DNA of 64,000 bases from Hydractinia symbiolongicarpus (lineage: Eukaryota; Cnidaria; Hydrozoa; Anthoathecata; Hydractiniidae). Location of the stretch: NCBI RefSeq assembly GCF_029227915.1, contig NC_079884.1:3412001-3476000 (forward strand). The letters are read 5' to 3'. Positions 22,557 to 32,830 of the stretch are shown piece after piece (the first letter of the stretch is position 1; every line of letters begins with the position of its first letter). The notes under the pieces are model-generated. The model was not told where the DNA came from and searched no databases. It saw only the letters and a program-made list of their open reading frames with translations. A program made the position numbers and the translations under genes.

Positions 22557-25500
22557 CTAGTAGATTAGGCCCGTGGAAAAATCCACTTAGGCAGAAAAAC
22601 AATTGAAAAGTTCTGTCATTTGAATTTTGATGACATCAGCAAATATTTCAGTATATTGAATATGCCTTTTACTAAAAAAAATAATCTGAAAATGCATAAA
22701 AAGAAAGTATATAAGTCATAATTTAACAAAAATGTTCCTAAAATCTAACACAAAATATCAAATGTCAAATCGCATGAAATCCTCCCAACAAAACGTCAGA
22801 CAAAATATGAAAAACAACGGCGTGCAAGGTGTAAAATCTAGTTAGTAGAAAGTTACAACATTGACAGTCACAACCCAGACAGTTACGACAACAATAATAA
22901 TAATGTCAGAAATAACACATCTCAAATATGTATACATCTTATTATGTGATTATGTTGAAAACCTTCAATATTTTAATCTGAAATATCGAAAAGAAAGGCT
23001 TGCAACAGTAAGCACAGATCTATGAAATAAGTTCTTTATGCATTTTAAACATTGTCTTTTCCCTAAATGCTTATACAACAATACAACCTGAACAACATAA
23101 AAAAGCCAAACTTAAACAAACCCAAAACACCAAAAAACAAAAAGTTAAACTTTGAAAAATCATTTATTCGGTTGCATACCATCCTCTCCCACAAAAATAT
23201 GCACAAAATGTAAAAATTAACCGGTTAACAAAACAATTTTTTTGTCTCATGATCCGTACTGACTTTACCAAACATTTTAAACTGAAATGTCGAAAAAGCA
23301 ATGAGCAAGGAGTAAATTTCAAATCAACAAAAATCATTATTTTGAAAACATTGTATATATATATATGGTCCTTCCTCACAAAAGTTTACAATAAATGTAG
23401 AACACAAAGGTTTATGAGGAGCAAATCAAAATATGAACAAAAAAAGTTAGTTTAAAGCTTAAAAAAAGTTTATAAAACAAAATATAAAAAAAATCCAACT
23501 TCAGCTCACAGTCTAATTGTACAAAAATTTGTTCTTTCAGTATTTTGCATGTGGTCTTTTTCCACAAAAGTTTACACAACATTTAAAAAACAGCAGTTTG
23601 CAACACAAACAATATAATCGGCAACCATACTATTCTCTGCTGAGAAATTTTAACCACCAATGTAAAAAACCCAGGTAAATTTCCCAAAAAATGTCAACAA
23701 ACTTTGTAAAAATATCAACCACTACCCTTGTAAAAATATATAACCTTGTAATTTACATGCGAGCTTACAGAAGTTTAACAGGATGTCAACAATAAAACAA
23801 TAAAACTTACTCCAATTAACGCACACATTTAGTTTTACAAAATCATTCCTCTTAAAGTAAAATTTTTCCTCACACTACCCTAAAAGTTCAATAAGTCTTT
23901 GAAAGATTTTGTGGCTTGTTACATCATAATTCGTGCTCAAATAAGATCCCTAAGTTTGACTACTAAGGTGGATATAAATAGCTAAAAGAGGAATAACAAC
24001 ATTAATCATCAGTTAGCTAGCTAGGTTTAGATATGGAGCTTGAAGGTAACATTAGATAAGACAGATACCCAGTTAAATATAGTTAAACTGGGAAGACGCC
24101 AGCTAGCTATTTATGCTTAGTAAAACACATATGAAGAGAAACAATGCAATATAAAAATTATGACATTTACAGTAAGTTCAACAAACCAAAAGTTTCGCTA
24201 GCACATTTGTTTGATAACATTAATTATGCAAAAAAGTGTAAAAAAAAACGCGGTAAAATATAAAGAATTTGAAGCTCTTAAGTGACTTTTTCCTTGCAAA
24301 TGCGAGTCTGCCTGACACGTAACTCTAGCGACATAAAAACATAACGTCTAAAAATATCTAAAAAGTTCTTACTATTTGTGAATGCAAATCTACTTTAAAC
24401 CCAAGCTTTCATTTTCTACTTCTAACTTTTCTTTACTACTTCTAGCTCCACTCTTCACTTTCGAATTAACTTCTTGTGGCTTCTAACTTTACTTGTGTAC
24501 TTCTATGTTCACATAAAATATATATAAAAAAGAACAGAGTGTAAAACCAATTGGCAAATTTTTAGGCTAATTAGTCAAATTAGAAATGCAAAAACAAAGT
24601 TTGAGTCATAATTCATGTTAAAACAAGAACAATCAATTTAACAGTTCATTTTACGTCAATTTTTGCACTAAATTTCCAACACAAAATACATATTCTAAAT
24701 AATTCCTATGATTTTCCTCAAAAGTTTAATCAAAATATAAAAGATGAGAGGTGAACGACAAAATCAAAGTTTGCAGAATTTAATTATTTTGGTTCTATTG
24801 ATATATGCCCTTTATAACAATACTTCAATCCAAAATGTGAAAAAGAAAAACAGTTTGCAACAAAATCAGTTATTCTGATGATATTGCATACACTTTTTCT
24901 CCACAAAAGTGTAAAAAAAGAATGGTTCTAGGAAATACTTCTGATTCAACAAAAATCAGTATTTGTATCTTGTACTCATTAAATATTACTCAAAATTTCA
25001 AAAAACTGCGATTTGGAACGCGTCAAATTTATAAATAGAGAGGGATCAGTCATTTCGGTATGTTGTCCCGCCCGGTAAGAATTTATACAAAATATAAAAA
25101 AAAACACAAGTTTTTTCGGTGTTGTACTCCCTCAAAAAAGTTGAAACTTTTCTTAATAAGACAAAATGTCATAAACAAAGACATTTTAGTCAGAACATCT
25201 AGAACAACAAAAATCACTACACTTAAGGTACAAGAACTACTACATGTTAAATAAAAATCGTTTAGTCATATTCCAGGTAACCGATGTATATAAGTTTAGT
25301 TACACAAAATGTGAAAAATACATTATTTGCATACACAAAATGTGAAAAATACATTATTTGCTTAAAAACAGTCCTTAAACTCTTCTTAAATATTATGTAA
25401 TACTTTTTTAAAAGTTGTTGTGGCTTGTTAATTTAAGCTTAAAATGTCAAATGAAATAAGTTACAGTCACATTCTTAGCAAAGACCACTAAGCTTAGTGG

Positions 25501-26084
25501 TCTTTTCTTATAAGATAACACTATGGTAGCTAGCTTAGCTACATGTAAAAAGCAACATACAACTGAAGCAAACATAAGCTAGCTACAGCAGCTAATAGCT
25601 GGTCAGTTGAATATAAACTGGAGACTTAGCTAGCTATAAAGAACATGGCTACATATTTATAAAGTCCGAGCTAGCTAGCTATTAGGTTGTTGTTGGTGTG
25701 GTTGGTTTTATGATGCTAGCTAACAAACATGTCTCGCATCAATAATATCATCAAAACTGAAAAAAACATAAAAAAACCTTACAGAAACCTTTCTATACTT
25801 CATTTATATTCCATGCCCCTTTTTAAATGCTTTTGTAAAGATTTATTTTGAAGGAAAGAGTAGAAATTGCTTAAAAAGAACAGCCATCTTTTTTGCAAAC
25901 ACAATTTCCGTTACTTTGTGCTAGAACTTCATTTAACAAACCACATAAAACTCGCAGCTTTTCACGACAAAGAAGACATAATTTTTTCGGCGACTTCAAA
26001 GAGAATTTCGGCAACATCAAAGAAAAATGGCGATATCAACTTTGCCTGTCACAGAGACACGGAACTGGCGTATTATTATATAGA
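22557..26084 (-). mobile_element. Non-autonomous Helitron, family 1, copy B
   Basis: On the minus strand it starts TCTATATAATAATA (26084) and ends CTAG (22557), again between host A and T. The hairpin GTGGA-AAAA-TCCAC (plus-strand view) lies at 22573-22586. It is the longest family-1 copy (3,528 bp). It contains repeated blocks in which variants of ACAAAAGTTTACA and ACAAAATGTAAAAA recur every few hundred bases. No transposition gene is present. Open frames crossing its 5' end (25867-26136) are not conserved in copy A. Confidence 0.85.
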
Positions 26085-26584
26085 TTATTTGGATATTAAC
26101 GATTTATTACCGAATATTGGAGAGATCGTTTCTTAACGGTGGCACAGATGATTTTATTAGAATACCGAAATTCTAACCGGACTTATTATTATTATTATTA
26201 TTTCTCAATTGCTCTAAACCTGAAATGCCAACCCGACATCCCTTTAAAGCCTTTTTGCAGAGCTAAGCCAGCGAGCAAAGAGAGCTGAGCGCAAGTGAAG
26301 CACAATTACCATTTTAGCGAGCGAGAATACTTCTAACCAAGGTACTATTTTGAAAAGTTAACCAGGTGTCCACTTATGACCTCCAGATTAAAAAAGTTTT
26401 TTACCTACTGGCGTATCTTAAAGAAGATATTTTTGTGTACGCTGAAGTGACTTTTCGGTTATGGTCATCGATTACAACGTTTAGAAGTTTTTCTTTTCAA
26501 GAAGAAAAGAGGAAAAAAAGCTTAAACAATAAAAAATATCAAGGAATGTTTAAAGTTTTGTCATCGGAGCAGAGAAAAATAAAA
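26085..26584. other. Spacer with ATT microsatellite
   Basis: No gene seen. A TTA/ATT run sits at about 26183-26203. Confidence 0.5.
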
Positions 26585-26725
26585 TCTATATAATAATACG
26601 CCAGTTCTATCTGTGACTTTTGCAAAGTGGATTATATTCTTTACAATTTTCTTTAACAAATTCTATAAAACATCGCCTATAAAATTGTTCTGTAATGTAC
26701 CAAACTTTAACGTTTAAATAGTATT

Positions 26726-26741
26726 GACGTCAAAGGAAAGT
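26726..26741. repeat. Target-site duplication, left copy
   Basis: GACGTCAAAGGAAAGT, identical to 30645-30660. The two copies bracket the retrotransposon. Confidence 0.8.
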
Positions 26742-26918
26742 GATAATAATCAATATCTTATATTAAATAATTATAAACTTTACAAGTGACAAGAAAATAG
26801 CTAGCTAAACAGCAAAACAAAGTTCTCCGTTTCTCAGACTGATATAGTACAGGCGATTGTGCGTAGTATAATCGAGTTTCAATATATTGAAACATAAAAA
26901 TTTTAGAAAATCTCTCAG

Positions 26919-29900
26919 TTGACAAGTTGGCTTGTTGCATTTGATATCTCGAGACAATCAACATCTACTTTTATCAACCTTCGTTTTGTATTTCTTGATT
27001 CTCGAATACAGAGTATTGCTGAACGCAGTAAACAAAATGATAATTTCGTCCGAAGCCAGTTTGTAACGGTACTTTGTTCTAGATTTCTTTTTTCCGCTAC
27101 TTTATGCGACAGAGTGGAGATAAAATGTTCTGTCTCTCGACTGGATCCCCCATATGGTGTGAAAATCAGCGGTGTAAATGATCCGTGTTCTACTTCTAGC
27201 ACTCTTTGTCCATATGCACGTTTCTTGATGTTTTCATTCGATTTGAATGCATTAGGCAGTTTCTGATTGAGGTATGTCAAAGCGAATGGGTTAAATACCC
27301 TTACGTCAAAAAATGCTCGTTGACCTCGTTGCCAGAATCCTCTAACGCTAATGTCGAGTTTAGCTTCATCTGTGGAGTTTGCAGAGTTGCTTAATTTTTC
27401 TCCAGTCAGCTTTGTATATGCGGTTCTGTTTCTACATCATTGGAAATCTCTTCAGATATTTTTGCCAAAGTATCTCTTAATTCGTCGTGACGTTGATGAA
27501 TATAGCCACCCTTGACACATGACATAGCATGGTCAATCGTGAAGCGTTTTCCACAGACACAAATTGTTGGTAGGAACTTCAAATCCCACCGATATCTCAT
27601 TCGTATGGCATCATAAAACTCTCTTTTGTTGAGTGCATAATTCTCAGATTTTATTGGGAGTGCTGACAACCAACTTGAAGCACCTTTTATTGTGGCCAAA
27701 TCATTTGCTCGTAATTGCTCATTCGTCATGCGTTGGCGAATTTCTTTCAGCTTTTCGTTATGCAACATTTGTTTCTGTTTAAGGATTTTGCTTTTGATAT
27801 TATTGTGTAACTGTTTGTCAATTTAATAAGACGTTTGCTGTAGTTTAATTTTTTCTGCTAGTTGTTTTGTCATTTCAACAGAATTTTCATGTTCTCTCTA
27901 TGATGATTCGACTAATATCACAATTCCCATACCACCATATCGAATTGGTAAACTCAGTAATATTCTCTCGCTTTCGGTACATTTATGTCCCTCTGTCAAT
28001 GCTGGGATCAATGTATTGTCGATAACATCGTCCAGTACTTTGATATACTTGCTCATATCCCCAAGTGTCCGGATAAAATAGTTAAATTTGTGTTGAAATC
28101 CACTTATGTAAGCAGCATAGGCAGCGTGTGGTTGAAAAAGTGCAATTTTAGCTAACTTCTTTATCTGAACAATCCATTCATTTACCAACCCAATGATGTA
28201 CTTTTCTTTCTCATCTTGTGTACCTATAAAGCTGCCAAGATATTTATTTCCAACTGTAGTGATGTTTATCTCCGTGTCACTGAAGACATCATCAGCTACT
28301 AATTTATGTTCATCCATTACTATTAACCATGATTTTGATGCTTTAGGATAATAGCCGAATAATGGACCATAATGCTCAACTTTATCCCACCATTTTCTTA
28401 ATTCAAATATTTTTCCGGCACCTCCCAGATCATCAGCATAAGCGCAGTGAGTTATGTTCAACTTTCTATCTTCCACGTCATTCTTCAACAGCGGGAGAAG
28501 AGGAACAATTCCAACTGCATAAGCTGGCATAGCGAACGGGTCACCTTAAGTTGTTCCTTCTGCCGATAATATTTCTTTCCCACCCATAACAAACAGTCTC
28601 GATGGTGAGCTATAACAATTTTGTATATACGTAGACATAGCTGGACATATGTATCGGATATTATGAAGTAGCACTTTCCGATTAAGTGAGTTAAAAGCAT
28701 TCGTAGCATCTACTAAAACTAATACGTCTGTTCCTTCTTCTTCAAAAATTGTTGTCATGGCATGAGCAGCTGCCTCACATCCAGAAGGTAGACCAGCACA
28801 TAATTGGAGAAAACCAGCGCTTTCAAGTATTTCCGGTTTGATTACTGATATTATGGACTTTCCAATCACCCTTCGAAGAACCTCCCCCACACCGATAGGC
28901 CGCACACCAGGTTTCTTATCTAGTGGTATTAACCTACAAGCGATGTAAGCTTCCAGTGAATTGCCTTCTGTGTGATCAAATGCAGTTGTAGAACCGAGCC
29001 AAAGATGATCTCAATTCCACGCCGATCTTTCCAAAATTCTTTGACACTAATATACGTCTCCAGCCATCTGAATTCATTCCTGACGGTCCTGCTGAATCTT
29101 TTGTACGAAGTGCGGCTTTCAATATTGTTGTTTCATCTATGTTGTTGTAAATAGCAGGATCGATAAATGGGATTTCCCCTTTGAGAAGCACAGATTCATC
29201 AGCGTCAACAGGATTTGGATGTTTCAACCTCAGTTCTTGGAGTGTCTCATCAGTTAGATCCAGTACTCCACCAGACATCTTATTATCCAATAATCTTAGT
29301 GCAGCATGTATCTTTCCTTGAAGCATTAGTTTTGCGAAATTTTTAGCGCATTGCTCTGGAGTATTCAGGGAGTTTGGTTTTGGGATTTTAGATTGTATAG
29401 TCCTCGATTCTCTCATCAAATCATCGAATCTTCCTTCCACCCAGAGATTTAATCTACGGTTAAGACATTCAGAGTGATCCTTCGCTTTGGACTTGTATGA
29501 TGGTTTTTGTAGTAGAAGCATCGGCATCGTCATAACTGCTTTGATAGAAATCCCCTTTAATAAATCTACTTGTTGGTTCCAGATCTCTATGAGTCTTATT
29601 GTTTCAGTAATATATCTCTTCCCTGCTGCACCTGTTGGTAGTAAAAACAAGTTTCTTCTCCAGTGCACAACTTCGTCGTACGTGGCATTGAAGATTTGTA
29701 TCACGTCATCTAACGTATGATCACCCCAAATCTTGATTTGTGCTTGATTTCTATTTATAACAGTGGTTTCGTAATGATTTTCCAAAGTTTTGACACCTGA
29801 GATTTGCGTTGTTGACTTCAATTCAATGTTTTCCTTTTTTGAAGTTTCCGTTAAAGACACACCTGCAATGACTTCTTTAATTTTCCTTGTATTTTCTGGG

Positions 29901-30154
29901 TTTTTTATCACCAGGTTTCGTTTACAGGCTTTCAAATGCAATTTAAGTCCAGAGGAACTCTTGCATTTCTTCTCACAATGCGTGCAATTGTAGTTTTCAA
30001 ACCATTTTGTGTTGGGTATAGCAGTGTTTCCAGAAAATTGATTTCCTTTTTCAACCATAGAATTTTCACCCAAACTTGTTTTTCTTTCCCCAGAATCATT
30101 GTCTTGTGGTGGTGGTTGATCATTATAAAGTAATCGTTTAATCATTCCATCCAT
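26919..30154 (-). pseudogene. ZnF-RT-CCHC-nuclease polyprotein, inactivated
   Basis: From the ATG at 30154: a finger CTHCEKKCKSSSGLKLHLKAC at about residues 57-77, then a linker and the RT. RT motifs are VLVDATNAFNSLNR (motif A), GTT-stop-GDPFAM (motif B) and AYADDL (motif C, catalytic pair intact), followed by QPHAAYAAY. Near 27540 is CVCGKRFTIDHAMSC (CX1CX7HX4C) followed by RHDELRD, the CCHC layout of R2-type elements. Then come KLDISVRGFW and FFDVRVFNP (about 27360-27290), probably a PD-(D/E)XK-like nuclease core, and a conserved tail LSFCLLRSAILCIRESR. Lesions are frameshifts near 28985 and 27405 and in-frame stops at 28546 (inside motif B), 27898 and about 27825. Confidence 0.8.
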
Positions 30155-30212
30155 GCTGTTTCAGTACAATGGATAGACGCAAAACAAATACACTAAAACT
30201 AATTTCTCTCCT

Positions 30213-30372
30213 ACCTCAAAGGACCCCGACAAGGAGGGTGCCTTTATAATGCGCCTTCTTTAAATCTTAAATTTGATACCAAACACTCTTCGCAAACACC
30301 AACTGTCAGATAAGAATAAATTTTAAATTTACTGGCTTACCTAAGAGGTCCCCGATGAGGAGGGTGCCCTTT
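30213..30372 (-). repeat. Two 126-bp tandem blocks in retrotransposon leader
   Basis: On the minus strand GGCACCCTCCTCATCGGGG (upstream copy) and GGCACCCTCCTTGTCGGGG (downstream copy) recur with a 126-bp period, each followed by a splice-donor-like AGGTAAG or AGGTAGG. They lie between the element 5' end and the ATG at 30154. Tandem leader units act as promoter monomers in some LINEs. That role here is an inference. Confidence 0.75.
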
Positions 30373-30644
30373 TAAAGCAAATCTTTAAACAAAACAAATC
30401 TTTAATTGCGTAAAGTCTTTTCAGCGTTGTGTTGGATGTAAGCCGTGTGTCAATTATACCATGAATTCCAGTTTAAACAGCAGTCAACAATGTCAAGAAG
30501 TAAGTGATTATTAATTTGTTAATCTTTTGAAAGCCGTTTCGTGTCTTAACACAAGTTTCGCGTAGATGTGTTTACTAATTAATTACTTTCGGTTTCTTAT
30601 TTATGTTTTCGTGCCGCCATCTTTAACGGTTCATCTCTATCAAA

Positions 30645-30660
30645 GACGTCAAAGGAAAGT
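30645..30660. repeat. Target-site duplication, right copy
   Basis: GACGTCAAAGGAAAGT, identical to 26726-26741. Confidence 0.8.
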
Positions 30661-31049
30661 TAATTAAGATTAGTGAAGCCATTACAGTGCGCTTAAAACT
30701 TTGAGGCCAAATAACTTGGAAACGAGGTGGTGACGTCAATGATTTTTCACCGCGTGGGTAACTAGGGACCACCTGGGACCAATTTGGATAAGTTTCCCAA
30801 ACCTAGGTCCCCAAATCCGTGTCGGAATGGACGGGTTGATGACGTCATCCAAAGACCTTCAAACTCTAATATCTCTGCAATCGTTTGTCAAAAGTACATG
30901 ATCCTATACATTTTCTTGATCAGCAGTTTAATCTCTACACAATAGAGGCAACGTGAAAACAATCTAATTTTTTTGTGTGGATGGGTTGCTGACGTCATCA
31001 AAATTTATATTCTGCCTCAGTGGATTTCTCCACGGGCTTTATCGACTAG

Positions 31050-32769
31050 TAATATTAATAAAGTTTATCATTTTTGCGTGTTTTCTGATGGCTACTTAAA
31101 TTACGTTTATCGCAAAACAGTGCTTTAATAAGGAAAGAAGAAGAAATGAACTCAGGTTTGTCACGATATTACTTTTACTTTCTCAGGTGAAGAACTAGTT
31201 CTCTTATGTTTTTTTTATATAACTGGCTAACAAATTTTTCCAACAAACTTCCGAAAACCTACTTTTTGCGAAGCAATTGGCGAAGCGAAACTGTGGAGCA
31301 CGTTTGCTACGTGAAGTGTACCCAGAGAATTATTGAGATTCTCAAAATTTTGATAGAAAAAAAAAAATATAAAATCAGCTTCAGGAGATATGACTGATAT
31401 TTTTTCACGGAAAGGTAGGTTATTTTGTTGTCTAATAGAACAAATAAGTTTAGACCAAGCAGCTCTTATAAATGTTGGCTAAAAATGCCAATAAATAGGC
31501 TTTCTACTCCCCTACTCCCCGTCTTTCGTAACCCCACCCAACCCCCGTCATTTCCGATTTTCCATTTGATGGAAGCAAAAGACTGGGAAGTACACTAAAG
31601 CAATCAGAAAACGGCTATCGGTTAATTTGAATTATCGTGTATTTTACAGACCTAAGACAAATACAAAGTTTATACTAAGTTCTGATAATAATTGGCTTAG
31701 CTGGCATGCTATTTCTTTTAATATTTGGACTTGGAAAGCTTGTATATACCTTTTGAAGGCACATTATATTAACTTGAACGTTTATAATGCGCAAAAACGT
31801 GTTGTATTTATGGCTTCATTAAAAAGAAGATTTTAAAGTACCAAATTATCAGCTTGAATTGGCATATTTGTGGTATCCTTTTCATACAGCAGAAGAAAAG
31901 TGAGTTGCAAAGGTATGGATGATTTGAAAGTTATTTTTACGTTTTTTCCTTGGTTTGATGTAGCTAGCTAATTAAAATGCTTTGTGGTGCCTGTGGCCAC
32001 CATGGAAAATATTTTTTGCTGTCATCCTTCAATGGAATCATTAACTAGCTACCTCTAGCTACAGTGAGAATAAGAAAATCAATCCACAAAGTATTAACTT
32101 TTGTATTGTTGCTACTAGCGTCTTTTTACTGATATATGTTCTAAATCTGAACTATTTTATCAAACGGTGCCTTTACCTGGAAGTTCTACTTCGATAGTGG
32201 TGGCGACCGTTAATGTAATTATTGTTTTTGGGAGATTAAGTTTGGACATATAAATATTTAAATAAAAATATTTAAAAAAGACAAAAAATATTTAGGGCTT
32301 CATCATTTTCTTTACAACCTTATGTTTTTGCATTGTGTTTCACGAGCTTACACTAATGTGGTATAGCTAATTTATGATACGTAAAAACTACTCTTGAATG
32401 ACCCTTTAAGAATGTGAAACCACATAATAGACCTTAATAAATCTCGTGTTTTTCGTAACTTTTGTGTTCAGTATTGTAGATTAGTATGCGTGTCAACTGG
32501 CCAAGACAGCCATAAGTATGAGGGCAAGCTTTGGCAAATTCTTAAATACAATTTGTACTTTCCAATTGAAAAAAGTGCTTTTAATTCTGTTGTCTTGGCC
32601 ACAAAGAGTAATGATCTATATCTTATGTGGTTAGCCTCATTATTTCCAATAACCTTTCCCTGTCATTTTTTTCCAGAAGGGACAACATAGACGGTTCTAG
32701 AGTGTTAAAAAGCTTCCATTTGAGCTACAGAAACCTTTTAAATTTCTGTTCAATAAGCAACAACTGTTA
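31050..32769. other. No recognised gene; C-rich cluster at 31.5 kb
   Basis: AT-rich sequence. Frames at 31206-31397, 31627-31836 and 32490-32690 have no domain. The only marked signal is the C-run cluster at 31509-31546. The part next to 32770 could be the body of a SINE headed by the tRNA-like sequence. Confidence 0.4.
31509..31546 (-). other. Potential G-quadruplex on minus strand
   Basis: Five C-runs (4, 4, 4, 3 and 5 bases) at 31509, 31517, 31532, 31537 and 31542 give, on the minus strand, five G-runs with loops of 2, 1, 11 and 4 nt. This stands out in a roughly two-thirds AT background. Confidence 0.55.
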
Positions 32770-32830
32770 TGTGGGATTGAACCCATATCAATATGAAGTG
32801 AACACTCTACCGACTGAACTATCAATCCCC
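32770..32830 (-). repeat. tRNA-derived sequence (SINE head or tRNA pseudogene)
   Basis: The minus strand reads GGGGATTGATAGTTCAGTCG, then GTAGAGTG, a CTTCATATTG anticodon-like loop and GGGTTCAATCCC. Box A (TAGTTCAGTCGG) and box B (GGTTCAATCCC) of the internal RNA polymerase III promoter are both recognisable and correctly ordered. The T-stem and anticodon stem are imperfect and the 3' acceptor strand is missing, so it is not a working tRNA. The CAT in the loop hints at a Met origin. Confidence 0.6.

Larger units (their letters stand above)
26742..30644 (-). mobile_element. Non-LTR retrotransposon with R2-like domain order
   Basis: A 3,903-bp minus-strand unit bounded by a perfect 16-bp direct repeat, the mark of target-primed reverse transcription. 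It has a 5' leader of about 490 bp with two tandem blocks, one protein-coding region and a short 3' tail ending in an ATT-rich stretch without a long poly(A). The lack of LTRs, the N-terminal Cys/His finger, the RT and the C-terminal CCHC plus nuclease-like segment place it with site-nicking (restriction-like endonuclease) non-LTR elements. It inserted into an already resident Helitron. Confidence 0.75.
26585..31049 (+). mobile_element. Family-1-type Helitron E, split by a retrotransposon
   Basis: The 5' end TCTATATAATAATACGCCAG follows a host A (26584). The 3' end CTAG (31046-31049) precedes a host T and has the hairpin GTGGA-TTTC-TCCAC (31020-31033) 12 nt upstream. The termini match copies A and B, but the interior differs. 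Removing the retrotransposon at 26742-30644 and one copy of its 16-bp duplication leaves about 546 bp, a short non-autonomous Helitron. Its 3' part has three perfect TGACGTCA palindromes (30731, 30840, 30990), two of them within a 26-bp duplicated segment. Confidence 0.8.

Noticed and set aside
25867-26136. An 89-codon plus-strand frame as a gene.
   Set aside because: It crosses the 5' end of Helitron B into flanking DNA and is not kept open in copy A.
26919-30133. Plus-strand open frames of 60-115 codons across 26919-30133.
   Set aside because: All are opposite the retrotransposon coding sequence and show no motif.
30213-30372. An HDV-like self-cleaving ribozyme in the retrotransposon leader.
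   Set aside because: The leading GGCACCC has no complementary GGGTGCC at the expected distance. Only a folding calculation could revive this.
32770-32830. A functional tRNA gene.
   Set aside because: The T-stem and anticodon stem are mispaired and the 3' acceptor strand is absent.
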